Shown here: positions 1 to 6,375 of the stretch, in pieces
Numbering within the stretch: position 1 is the stretch's first letter
Layout of the letters: each line of letters begins with the position of its first letter
Assembly: GCA_017452565.1 (NCBI GenBank)
Contig: JAFTMF010000105.1
Location: 1-11,311 of the forward strand
Source of the DNA: Clostridia bacterium
Lineage (GTDB): Bacteria > Bacillota > Clostridia > Oscillospirales > CAG-272
DNA length: 11,311 nt
Direction: 5' to 3'
Translations under genes and position numbers: made by a program
Notes under the pieces: model-generated
What the model was told of the DNA's origin: nothing
What the model saw: only the letters and a program-made list of their open reading frames with translations
The model's database searches: none

Positions 1-91
1 GGATACTTGTCACGATCAGAAACGCTATGATCCCGATGGTGTTGGCCTTGTTCTTTTTGTCAGTTGGCTTTAATAATGTTTCACTTCTCAT
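1..91 (-). CDS. N-terminal fragment of a membrane protein (runs off left edge)
   Basis: Reading the minus strand from an ATG at 91-89 gives 30 codons without a stop before the window ends. The peptide starts MRSETLLKPTDKKNKANTIG and continues into a hydrophobic stretch (IIAFLIVTSI), so a charged cytoplasmic tail leads into a first membrane segment or signal anchor at about residues 19-30. It begins 22 bases after the stop of the lipoprotein gene at 114-803, on the same strand, which fits a fourth gene of that operon. No clear Shine-Dalgarno lies before the ATG, and no other in-frame start occurs just upstream. The family is not recognisable from 30 residues. It could be a transporter subunit or a small hypothetical membrane protein. 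Confidence 0.5.
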   Translation of the reverse strand, partial: MRSETLLKPTDKKNKANTIGIIAFLIVTSI

Positions 92-113
92 AGTATGGGA
101 TCGCTTTCGATAG

Positions 114-803
114 TTAGTCTGTCTCCACATCGGGGAGCTTTACTTCATCAGCCCGGAAGAGGACGTTGATTACCGTTTCAAGGGTGTAAGCGCCGTGGTC
201 TTCAAAGATGCTGAAGGTGTCCACGCCGTCCTTGCAGGACATATATCCATGAACTGCAATGTTGCTGTCTAAGGACAGTGCACTGCTCAGCACGTCGGGG
301 TTCAGGGGATAGCGGCCGTTTTCCGCATCGTATTGACCGTAGGAGGCGGCGTCGTATTTCAGCGCGCCTTTCCATTGTCGGTTGTCCGGATCGCTGAGGA
401 GATCGGATAGCTCATAGTGACGGGATTGTACGATCCAATCGCCGCCCGGTTCTCTTTGGAAAAAGAGGCGATCGTTTGCAAGGTCGATGTACTCAGTGCC
501 TTCGGACTCATCGGACGCATCCGGCTGTGACGTCGTATTCAGACTGATGTTGTTCCCGTTTTTGGTGAAAATATGCACCGAAATCTCTTGCGCATCGCCG
601 GAGGTAAAGACTTTAGTCTTGGTGATGGTAAAACGATCCGCTTGCAGGAGGGAGGTGACCAGCGCCTCGTCGGGGAGGACGGGGGTGGACTCGGTGGCGG
701 TTGGCCGGGTGGTGGATTCTTCTTTGCCGTCGCAGGCAGTGAGGCTTGTCAGCAGAAGCAGACCTGCCATCAGCAGAGCGATGGGGCGATGGGATCGTTT
801 CAT
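114..803 (-). CDS. Lipoprotein, third member of a tandem paralogue array
   Basis: A 229-residue predicted lipoprotein of unknown function. The signal peptide (KRSHR basic start, hydrophobic core 8-20) ends in a lipobox L21-T-A-C24, so the mature protein should be lipidated at Cys24 and face outward from the membrane. A short Thr/Ser/Pro-rich linker follows. The body shares blocks with the two upstream lipoproteins: LLQADRFTI near residue 53, a Y-x-DLANDRLFFQ block, W-x-x-Q, ELSDLL, Y-x-x-YDAENGRY, and a C-terminal F-RADEVKLPD. Unlike its paralogues it lacks the long acidic run after the cysteine, so it is the most diverged copy. A good ribosome site (GGAGGA, 818-813) sits 9 bases before the ATG. 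The 42-base gap to the preceding gene suggests one transcript. The repeated beta-strand-like pattern recalls LolA/LppX-type folds, but that is a guess. Confidence 0.85.
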   Translation of the reverse strand: MKRSHRPIALLMAGLLLLTSLTACDGKEESTTRPTATESTPVLPDEALVTSLLQADRFTITKTKVFTSGDAQEISVHIFTKNGNNISLNTTSQPDASDESEGTEYIDLANDRLFFQREPGGDWIVQSRHYELSDLLSDPDNRQWKGALKYDAASYGQYDAENGRYPLNPDVLSSALSLDSNIAVHGYMSCKDGVDTFSIFEDHGAYTLETVINVLFRADEVKLPDVETD

Positions 804-845
804 ATGATCGTTTCCTCCTTGCGAAATGGTGATGCGCGTTACACT

Positions 846-1583
846 TTAGTGCTCGTCAATATCGGGGACAGCCTCGCCCTCATTCTCTGCGGGCTTGGCG
901 TCGGGAAGCTTGACGATTTCCGATTGGAACTCGATGGTGACGGTAAATTCCAGCTTGAAGGGCTCCTCTTCCGCTGAGTAGATGAAGGTGTAGGTGCTGC
1001 CTTGAACCTTCAATTCGCCTTGGCAGGTCAGACCGGCGTCACCGGCGACTTCTTCGGCGATCTCCCGGGACTTCATTACGTAGATTCCGTTTTCGGGATC
1101 ATACTCTTCGTAGCTGCTCTTTTCAAAGAGGAGATCCACGGGAAGCAGATCGTCCAGCAGATCGTCCAGCTCCAGATCCTCTTGCTCCTGATAGGTCCAC
1201 TGACCGTTGTCATCTTCTTGGTATGCAAGGTGGTTCTCCAAATCAAAGTAGGCTTTCCGATGAATGGTGTAGTCGGTTTGGTTCTTCATTGCAATCATCA
1301 GCTTGCCACCGTCTTTGTTTATGGTATAGGTGACAATCGAGGTAGGGTTGGAACCGGTGCGAGTGCCTTCCATCACGATAGTGAAGTCCTTCGCTTCCAG
1401 AATTGCATCCCACAGCTCTTCGGGGGTGAGATTTTTGTACTGAGAGGAGGATTCGGACTGCTCTTCGTCATCATCGCCATCCTCTTCCTCCGACCAATCG
1501 TAGCCGTCGTCACAGGAGAGCAGGGCAGCGGACAGTACCAGACCCGCCATCAGCAGGGCCAGCCATTTGGAAAACTGTTTCAT
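846..1583 (-). CDS. Lipoprotein, second member of a tandem paralogue array
   Basis: A 245-residue predicted lipoprotein. The signal peptide starts MKQFSKWLALLMAG and ends in lipobox L21-L-S-C24. Residues about 25-48 are almost all Asp, Glu and Ser, a flexible acidic tether between membrane and folded domain. The folded part begins KNLTPEELWDAILEAKDFTI and carries the array's shared blocks: YFDLENHLAYQ with GQWTYQEQ, LDDLLDDLLP, Y-x-EYDPENGIY, G-x-YTF, and VTIEF-x-SEIVKLPD near the C-terminus. The C-terminal tail is again acidic. It begins 24 bases after the stop of the gene at 1608-2348, with an AAAGGA ribosome site on the minus strand, so it should be translated from the same message. No enzymatic motif is visible; a surface binding or sensing role is possible but unsupported. 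Confidence 0.87.
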   Translation of the reverse strand: MKQFSKWLALLMAGLVLSAALLSCDDGYDWSEEEDGDDDEEQSESSSQYKNLTPEELWDAILEAKDFTIVMEGTRTGSNPTSIVTYTINKDGGKLMIAMKNQTDYTIHRKAYFDLENHLAYQEDDNGQWTYQEQEDLELDDLLDDLLPVDLLFEKSSYEEYDPENGIYVMKSREIAEEVAGDAGLTCQGELKVQGSTYTFIYSAEEEPFKLEFTVTIEFQSEIVKLPDAKPAENEGEAVPDIDEH

Positions 1584-1607
1584 AATGGGAATCCTTTCTG
1601 AGTGAAA

Positions 1608-2348
1608 TTATTTTTCGTCGGGGAGAGGGGTTTCAGCATCTTCCCCGGTCTTGGGAGGCTCTGCCTCGGGGAGGGTGATCTTATCGGCGGTGAAGCGGAT
1701 GGTGATGGTGCAGCCTTGAGTGATACCGCCCTCGGAGGTGCCGGTGAAGGAAATGGTGTACTCGCTGCCCTTGCGGGAGAAATAGCCTTCGGTCTGCGCG
1801 CCCTCGCCCAAGCTCATAATCTCGCGGATGCAGTCTGCCTTGATGTCATTGCGGTCAGCCTTGGCATCAAACTCGGGATAATTGTCATGCTCGAAGAACC
1901 ACTTGGAATACAGAACGCTTTCCAGCATATCGCTTAGCTCGGTTTTCTCGGTTTGAGTGGTCCAAACGCCTTCCTCCTGCGTATAAACCAGATCGTTCTT
2001 CAAATCGGCGTATGCTTCGTGTTCGGTGTTGTATGCTTCGGAGGTGATGCTGACCACACTCTTCATCAGATCGCCGTATTTGGAATAGGTCTGCGTATAG
2101 TTGATGTTTTCGCTGGAGCCGCCGCCCTGAATCACTGCGGTGATGGTGAACTTGTCAGCCTCCAGCAGAGCGGCGCCCAACTCTTCGGGGGTAAGGTTCT
2201 TGTACTTGGAGGAGTCGGATTCGGACTGCTCTTCGTCCTCTTCGTCCTCGTCATCTGCGCCGGTGTAGCTGTCATCGCAAGCGATCAGAGAAGCGGTGAG
2301 CAGCAGACCTGCCATCAGGAGAGCGATCCATTTGGTGAATTTTTTCAT
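1608..2348 (-). CDS. Lipoprotein, first member of a tandem paralogue array
   Basis: A 246-residue predicted lipoprotein and the promoter-proximal gene of the array. The signal peptide (MKKFTKW basic start, hydrophobic core 8-20) ends in lipobox L21-I-A-C24. Residues about 25-47 form an acidic Asp/Glu/Ser tether very like that of the next gene. The domain then begins KNLTPEELGAALLEADKFTI, followed by AYADLKNDLVYTQEEGVW, TELSDML, Y-x-EFDAKADRNDI, G-SEYTISF, and TIRFTADKITLPEAE. The TPEEL and LLEADKFTI blocks match its neighbours closely, so the three genes arose by duplication. A strong promoter (2388-2416) lies upstream, and a GAAGG ribosome site (2361-2357) sits 8 bases before the ATG. Function is unknown. 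The family resembles other clostridial surface lipoproteins that occur in clusters, but I cannot name a Pfam family with confidence. Confidence 0.88.
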   Translation of the reverse strand: MKKFTKWIALLMAGLLLTASLIACDDSYTGADDEDEEDEEQSESDSSKYKNLTPEELGAALLEADKFTITAVIQGGGSSENINYTQTYSKYGDLMKSVVSITSEAYNTEHEAYADLKNDLVYTQEEGVWTTQTEKTELSDMLESVLYSKWFFEHDNYPEFDAKADRNDIKADCIREIMSLGEGAQTEGYFSRKGSEYTISFTGTSEGGITQGCTITIRFTADKITLPEAEPPKTGEDAETPLPDEK

Positions 2349-2387
2349 AGAAATGACCTTCTTTCTAAAATTGAATTTGGTATCTTC

Positions 2388-2416
2388 AGTATAGCACGGA
2401 TAATCTTGTTTGTAAA
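2388..2416 (-). promoter_or_regulatory. Sigma-A promoter of the lipoprotein operon
   Basis: On the minus strand, TTTACA (2416-2411) and TATACT (2393-2388) are separated by exactly 17 bases. The expected start is near 2381, giving a leader of about 33 bases that ends in a GAAGG ribosome site. The cca terminator lies just upstream, so the lipoprotein genes are probably transcribed independently of cca. Confidence 0.75.
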
Positions 2417-2428
2417 GACTTTTGGTGG

Positions 2429-2475
2429 AAAAAATAGCAAATCCGCCCGATCACGGAAGAAAATCGGGCGGGTTT
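2429..2475 (-). terminator. Intrinsic terminator of the cca gene
   Basis: A 13-base GC-rich stem (2475-2463 pairing with 2451-2439, with a single G-T wobble) encloses an 11-base loop. On the minus strand it is followed after four bases by six T residues (2434-2429). It begins 4 bases after the cca stop codon, the standard layout of a Rho-independent terminator, and it separates cca from the lipoprotein promoter. Confidence 0.85.
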
Positions 2476-2478
2476 GGG

Positions 2479-3798
2479 TTATAGAGTGGCAAGATGTGCC
2501 AGCAGATCTTCTCGTGTGTTGGGAAGTCCTTCGGTGGTGGCCATCAGCAGGCGCTCCAGCGATTCTCCTATTTCTTTGCCGCGATAGCCCAGCTCCAGCA
2601 GGTCTTTGCCGCCTACGGCAAGATCCCGTACCGACAGCGGCAGAAAGTCCACGACGTAGGTCAGCCGTGCCAGAATCGAGATGTTTTCACGCATCTGCAG
2701 GGAGCGCTCCCGGGTTTGCGTCTTGGCTTTCAGATCGGCACGCTGAACCAATAGCAGCCATATGGGGAGCTGTTTGCCCAGCCGAATCGCCAGACGGTGC
2801 AGCTCACCTCGGTCGGTGGGGAGAACGGTTTCGTGCCGTGCAATCAGCTGAGTTGCCGCTTCCATGGTTGCGCGGTCGGATTTCAGCCGTGTGAACACGT
2901 TCTCTGCCAGCAGAGCGCTCATTTGCGGGTGAAGCGTGTAGCTTTCGCTTCTGCACTCGGGGACGGAAAGGCAGGAGGGAAGGGCGAGATCGTGGAGGAG
3001 CATCGTCCAGCGGAGGACGGGCTCGGAATAGACGGAGGCGACCGAAGCGGCTGTATGAGCCCACAGATCCCGATCATAGTCGGGATGCGGAGGGAGATAG
3101 CCGAAGAGCGGCGCGAGTTCGGGGATTGCCACCGCAATCACGTCGCCAAAGTCCAGCAGCACCTGCTCTACGCCGCTGCCGCAAAGCATACGGGTAAGCT
3201 CGCTGTAGATGCGCTCTACGGCGATGGGTTCGATCAGTTGCTTGCCCTCGTGCAAAGCCCGTGCGGTCCTCTCTTCGATGGTAAATCCGCAAGCAGAGGC
3301 GAATCGGAGGGCGCGGAGGATGCGGAGTCCGTCCTCCTCAAATCGGGTCATAGGATCGCCCACGGCACGGAGGATGCCCTTCCGCACATCTTGTACACCG
3401 CCGTAAGGATCGCAAAGTCCCCGTGTGGGGGAGTAGGCGATGGCGCCTGCAGTGAAATCTCTGCGGGCAAGATCTGCTTCGATGGAATCGAGAAAGTGCA
3501 CCTCGTCCGGACGGCGGTGGTCGGAGTAGCCAACCTCCCCTCGGAAGGTGGTGATTTCGTAGGGGATGTGATCGATTACCAACGTCAGAGTACCGTGCTT
3601 CAGTCCTGTAGGGACAATCGTCTCGCCCTTGAAGACTTCCAACACTTGTTCGGGAGTAGCGGCGGTAGTGAGATCCCAATCGTGGGGAGGCACGCCCCGA
3701 ATGAGATCTCGGATGGCACCGCCCACGGCGTAGGCGGCAAAGCCCGCTGACTCCAGCTTGGCAAGGATGGAGACAACGGTATCGGGAAGGGTCATCAT
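2479..3798 (-). CDS. cca: CCA-adding tRNA nucleotidyltransferase
   Basis: A class II nucleotidyltransferase of 439 residues, the usual length for bacterial CCA-adding enzymes. It adds or repairs the 3' CCA end of tRNAs in the cytoplasm using CTP and ATP. Visible motifs in order: GGAIRD (26-31); the catalytic metal-binding pair D40-W-D42 followed by LTT; RRDFT (112-116); and the nucleotide-selecting EDGLRILR block (E155, D156, R159, R162). A C-terminal HD-like region keeps H248 and H269-D270, but the usual Gly-Lys after HD is replaced (LHDLALPS), so phosphohydrolase activity is doubtful. The ATG at 3798 is preferred over the adjacent ATG at 3795 because AGGAGG (3812-3807) lies 8 bases upstream of it. 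It is single-gene: its own promoter is at 3855-3883 and its terminator at 2429-2475. CCA addition versus A-adding only cannot be separated here, but a full-length enzyme favours CCA. Confidence 0.95.
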   Translation of the reverse strand: MMTLPDTVVSILAKLESAGFAAYAVGGAIRDLIRGVPPHDWDLTTAATPEQVLEVFKGETIVPTGLKHGTLTLVIDHIPYEITTFRGEVGYSDHRRPDEVHFLDSIEADLARRDFTAGAIAYSPTRGLCDPYGGVQDVRKGILRAVGDPMTRFEEDGLRILRALRFASACGFTIEERTARALHEGKQLIEPIAVERIYSELTRMLCGSGVEQVLLDFGDVIAVAIPELAPLFGYLPPHPDYDRDLWAHTAASVASVYSEPVLRWTMLLHDLALPSCLSVPECRSESYTLHPQMSALLAENVFTRLKSDRATMEAATQLIARHETVLPTDRGELHRLAIRLGKQLPIWLLLVQRADLKAKTQTRERSLQMRENISILARLTYVVDFLPLSVRDLAVGGKDLLELGYRGKEIGESLERLLMATTEGLPNTREDLLAHLATL

Positions 3799-3844
3799 CG
3801 GACAGACCTCCTTTGCAAAATCGGATTTCCTCTATAGCGGAAAG

Positions 3845-3867
3845 GGTATAGTAAATTCTACCATACC
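3845..3867. promoter_or_regulatory. Dyad covering the cca -10 box (possible operator)
   Basis: Two 9-base arms (3845-3853 and 3859-3867) are complementary except for one position and flank a 5-base centre. The symmetry spans the -10 element of the cca promoter, where a repressor dimer would block polymerase. No regulator gene is present in the window, so binding is inference. An AT-rich promoter can also show dyads by chance. Confidence 0.35.
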
Positions 3868-3883
3868 TGCGCCAATTTGTCAA
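3855..3883 (-). promoter_or_regulatory. Sigma-A promoter of cca
   Basis: On the minus strand a perfect -35 TTGACA (3883-3878) is followed by 17 bases and TAGAAT (3860-3855). The transcript would start near 3848 and have about a 50-base leader before the cca ATG at 3798. It is arranged back-to-back with the plus-strand promoter at 3956-3984. Confidence 0.8.
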
Positions 3884-3955
3884 GATTCTGCGGGGGCGGG
3901 TCTGTCCATATCGACGAATTGTTTGTGAAAAAATACCGACCTGCAGGATTTCCCC

Positions 3956-3984
3956 TTGCGAAATCGGCAGAACTGTGTTATAAT
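3956..3984 (+). promoter_or_regulatory. Extended -10 promoter for the phospholipase C-like gene
   Basis: TTGCGA (3956-3961), a 17-base spacer, and a perfect TATAAT (3979-3984) preceded by TG at 3976-3977, the extended -10 motif. The start would be near 3991, giving a leader of about 100 bases before the ATG at 4091. The leader begins with short tandem repeats. Confidence 0.78.
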
Positions 3985-3990
3985 ATCTAT

Positions 3991-4020
3991 AATTAGGATA
4001 AATTAGGATGAATTATGATG
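3991..4020 (+). repeat. Three imperfect 10-bp tandem repeats at the predicted transcript start
   Basis: AATTAGGATA, AATTAGGATG and AATTATGATG occur head to tail at 3991, 4001 and 4011. They begin just where transcription from the promoter at 3956-3984 should start, so they would form the first 30 bases of the message. They may be a protein or RNA contact site, or simple slippage products. Confidence 0.6.
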
Positions 4021-4074
4021 GATGGGTATGGGCTTCTCCGGCTTGCCCGTTCCATCCGGCGTTTCCCATGCAAC

Positions 4075-4080
4075 GGAGGT
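4075..4080 (+). promoter_or_regulatory. Ribosome binding site deciding the start at 4091
   Basis: GGAGGT lies 10 bases before the ATG at 4091. Longer in-frame reading from 4022 has no such site in front of it, and the family's conserved N-terminus (PSNYAHRIYG) begins exactly at 4091. Confidence 0.75.
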
Positions 4081-4090
4081 TTCGTATATT

Positions 4091-4927
4091 ATGCCCTCAA
4101 ATTATGCTCACCGGATCTATGGCGATGCGGTGTATTCTGCTCTGTCTCCCTCGCTGATGCAGCGAATCGAGCCGTATATGCCCCTCTTTCGGCTGGGACT
4201 CCACGGCTCTGATCTCCTGTTCTATTATCAGCCCTTTCGCAAAACTCCGCTGGGCAGGATGGGCAGCGGACTGCACCATTTCAGCGGCAGAGCGGTGATC
4301 GGCTGTCTCTTGGAGGCGGTGGATGATCTTCCCGAAGAGCAGCAGGATGCCGGAATGGCATACGTGCTGGGATTTGTCTGCCACTATTTGCTGGACAGCG
4401 CCTGCCGTCCCTACGTGGATCGGCTGGAGGCGGCAGGGAAGGCCAATCACCTTGCCATCGAGGGCGAGTTTGATCTTTGGCTCATCGTGGAAGAGGGAGG
4501 GACTCCCTTTACCACCGATCCCGTGTCCCATCTCACCGGTCTGCTCCCCGAGGACTTTGAGATTCTGGCCGCACTGTATGCAAGACTGTCGCGGCTGTCC
4601 TATCCCGACGCACCCTTGAAGGAGCGTCCCGAGCATATCGTCTCGGCTCACAAATGGATGGTGATTGTCAATCACTTCTTCTCATCTCCCCGTCTGTGGA
4701 GACGGGCTGTTGCCGTTGTCGGTCTGATGCTCAGCGGCACCTACGAGAAGCGGAAGGGCGTGCTCTATCATAAATCCCCCGATCCCGCCTTCGAAGGCTG
4801 CAGCCGTCAGCTGTACGCCCTTCTGATGGATGCCGCAACCGAGGCGCCGGCTGTGCTGGAGGCGGTCACCCGCCGGGATTTATCCCCTCGCTTCGACGCT
4901 GATTTCGGCGGAACGATCCCGAAGTAA
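4091..4927 (+). CDS. Zinc-dependent phospholipase C-like family protein
   Basis: A 278-residue protein of the zinc-dependent phospholipase C-like family (PF00882 type), all-helical proteins that bind zinc through scattered His, Asp and Glu residues. Candidate ligands, in the spacing expected: H7 (SNYAHRIYG), H38 and D41 (GLHGSDLLFYY), H62-H63 (GLHHFSG), H98 and D102 (CHYLLDS), H120, E124, E126 and D128 (NHLAIEGEFD). The segment after CHYLLD reads CRPYV where many relatives have His-Pro. There is no signal peptide, so unlike secreted clostridial alpha-toxins it should stay in the cytoplasm. Its substrate is unknown, and a phospholipase reaction is only implied by the fold. The start at 4091 is set by the ribosome site and the family N-terminus. 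The next gene begins 76 bases on with no clear terminator between, so they may be co-transcribed. Confidence 0.82.
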   Translation: MPSNYAHRIYGDAVYSALSPSLMQRIEPYMPLFRLGLHGSDLLFYYQPFRKTPLGRMGSGLHHFSGRAVIGCLLEAVDDLPEEQQDAGMAYVLGFVCHYLLDSACRPYVDRLEAAGKANHLAIEGEFDLWLIVEEGGTPFTTDPVSHLTGLLPEDFEILAALYARLSRLSYPDAPLKERPEHIVSAHKWMVIVNHFFSSPRLWRRAVAVVGLMLSGTYEKRKGVLYHKSPDPAFEGCSRQLYALLMDAATEAPAVLEAVTRRDLSPRFDADFGGTIPK

Positions 4928-4969
4928 TCCATTTCAGATTGTGAAAATGGTGCTTAAATAAACGATTTT

Positions 4970-5003
4970 GGAGGTTTGGAGCATCTTGCTCCGGGAAAAC
5001 GAC
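4970..5003 (+). promoter_or_regulatory. Unusual translation start region with hairpin between ribosome site and ATG
   Basis: A strong GGAGGT (4970-4975) lies 28 bases before the ATG at 5004, too far for normal initiation. A perfect 6-bp hairpin (4978-4983 with 4987-4992, 3-base loop) fills the gap. If folded, it leaves about 13 unpaired bases between the ribosome site and the ATG. Alternatively, an in-frame TTG at 4986 lies 10 bases after GGAGGT and would add six residues. A weak GGGA at 4993-4996 may also serve the ATG. Confidence 0.5.
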
Positions 5004-6239
5004 ATGAAACTTACGTCAATTGAGAAAAAATGGATTTGGTACGATATCGGCAACTCTGCCTTCGTGCTGCTGATGGCAACCATCGTTCCCATCTACTTCA
5101 AGGGTGCGATTGCAGGCCATATGAACGCCGATGATTCTACCGCCATTTACAGCTACGCGCTCTCCCTGTCCACTCTGCTGGTAGCGATCCTTGGCCCCAT
5201 CTTCGGCACCATGGCCGATTTCAAGGGATTTAAGAAGCCGCTGTTTGCCGTCTTTATGGGTCTGGGCGTTGCTTCCTGCGCCGCACTGGCTTATCCCTCT
5301 CCCGTTGCGATTTTCCTCGGTCTGATCGTATCCGCAAAAGTAGGTCTCCACGGCGGCAACATTTTCTACGATGCGATGCTGGTTGACATCACCGACGATG
5401 AGCGTATGAACCGTATCTCCACGCTTGGCTATGCTTGGGGATATATCGGAAGCTGTATTCCCTTTGTAGTCAGCTTGGTGGTGGTGCTCTTCAACAAGCA
5501 GATCGGCATTTCTATGACGCTGGCAATGATGATTGCCTTCCTGCTCAATGCTGCTTGGTGGCTCTGCTGCTCGCTCCCCCTTCTGTTTTCTTATAAGCAA
5601 AAACACAGTATGCCCCGCGGAAAATCGCCCTTCCTCGACAGCTTCAGACGTCTTGCCCGAATTTTCGGCGAAATGCGCACCCAGCCTGCGGTTTTCGTGT
5701 TCCTGCTGGCCTTCTTCTTCTACATCGACGGCGTATACACCATCATCGAGATGGCAACCGTCTACGGAACGGATATGGGCATTGACTCCAACGGCCTTTT
5801 GGGCGCACTGCTGGTAACGCAGATCGTTGCCTTCCCCTCTTCTATCGTTTTCGGCCGTTTGTCGGCGAAATTCTCTCCCTTGAAGCTGATTCCCGTTTGC
5901 ATTGCCGCATATACGGGCATCGCTCTCTTCGCTTTGGGACTGGATCAGGTTTGGGAGTTCTACTTCCTTGCCATCTGCGTCGGCCTCTTCCAAGGCGGTG
6001 TGCAGGCACTTTCCCGTTCTCACTTTGCTTCCATCATTCCCAAGGAAAAGTCTGCCGAATACTTTGGTATTTACGACATCTTTGGAAAAGGTGCAACCTT
6101 TACCGGCACTCTCTTGATGGGTGCATCTACCCAGATCTTCCATACCTCCAAGGCAGGTGTAGCCGCCATCGCCGTAATGCTGGCGCTGGGACTGGGCATC
6201 TTCTTCGTCCATTCCAAGCTTTTGAAAAAAGCAAAGTAA
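5004..6239 (+). CDS. UMF1/Atg22-like major facilitator transporter
   Basis: An integral membrane transporter of 411 residues with about 12 hydrophobic segments, typical for the UMF1 (Atg22-like, PF11700 type) branch of the major facilitator superfamily. The diagnostic N-terminus EKKWIWYDIGNSAFVLL starts at residue 7. A motif-A-like loop DFKGFKK joins segments 2 and 3. The segment LVDITDDERMNRISTLGYAWGYIG matches the family's DIT-x-x-E/R-R-S-x-LG-A-GY pattern. A long charged cytoplasmic loop (SYKQKHSMPRGKSPF and on) separates the two halves, and GGVQALSRSHFASIIPKEKSAEYFG is the corresponding second-half loop. Substrates of bacterial members are mostly unknown; amino acid or sugar efflux has been proposed for relatives. 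The ATG at 5004 is preferred because relatives start with this basic stretch, but TTG at 4986 is a real alternative. Downstream lie an inverted repeat and a sugar-isomerase-like gene. Confidence 0.9.
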   Translation: MKLTSIEKKWIWYDIGNSAFVLLMATIVPIYFKGAIAGHMNADDSTAIYSYALSLSTLLVAILGPIFGTMADFKGFKKPLFAVFMGLGVASCAALAYPSPVAIFLGLIVSAKVGLHGGNIFYDAMLVDITDDERMNRISTLGYAWGYIGSCIPFVVSLVVVLFNKQIGISMTLAMMIAFLLNAAWWLCCSLPLLFSYKQKHSMPRGKSPFLDSFRRLARIFGEMRTQPAVFVFLLAFFFYIDGVYTIIEMATVYGTDMGIDSNGLLGALLVTQIVAFPSSIVFGRLSAKFSPLKLIPVCIAAYTGIALFALGLDQVWEFYFLAICVGLFQGGVQALSRSHFASIIPKEKSAEYFGIYDIFGKGATFTGTLLMGASTQIFHTSKAGVAAIAVMLALGLGIFFVHSKLLKKAK

Positions 6240-6280
6240 ACAATTCACAAAAACGTTCAATAAGTCTTTTGCTTTCGGAA

Positions 6281-6343
6281 CATCCGTAGGGCGGGGGCTT
6301 GCTCCCGCCCTACGGATGGAACGGCGGGAGCAAGCCCCCGCCC
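6281..6343. repeat. GC-rich inverted-repeat element with two alternative folds
   Basis: A 15-bp perfect stem (6281-6295 with 6304-6318, 8-base loop) overlaps a second, 21-bp perfect inverted repeat (6289-6309 with 6323-6343, 13-base loop). The two stems share bases, so only one can form at a time. There is no T run, so it is not a standard terminator, though it could slow polymerase or protect the 3' end of the transporter message. Its modular look (a GCGGGGGCTTGC core in both orientations) suggests a dispersed intergenic repeat. Confidence 0.75.
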
Positions 6344-6375
6344 AACGTGGTTTGTAGAAAGTATTTCAAAATATA

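Noticed and set aside
2804..3750. Long open frames on both strands inside the cca region
   Set aside because: They overlap a clear CCA-adding enzyme, have no ribosome sites and have low-complexity, Arg/Ser/Pro-rich or shadow-like composition.
4020..4057. Hairpin in the leader of the phospholipase C-like gene (riboswitch candidate)
   Set aside because: Only short interrupted stems (6 and 4 pairs) form, with no conserved riboswitch core and no link to the ribosome site at 4075.
5016..6260. 414-codon minus-strand frame opposite the transporter gene
   Set aside because: It is hydrophilic and His/Gln-rich, typical of the antisense of a membrane protein gene in GC-rich DNA, and the plus-strand product has clear family motifs.
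6240..6360. Standard Rho-independent terminator after the transporter gene
   Set aside because: The stems are strong but no T run follows on either strand, so I annotate it as a repeat.
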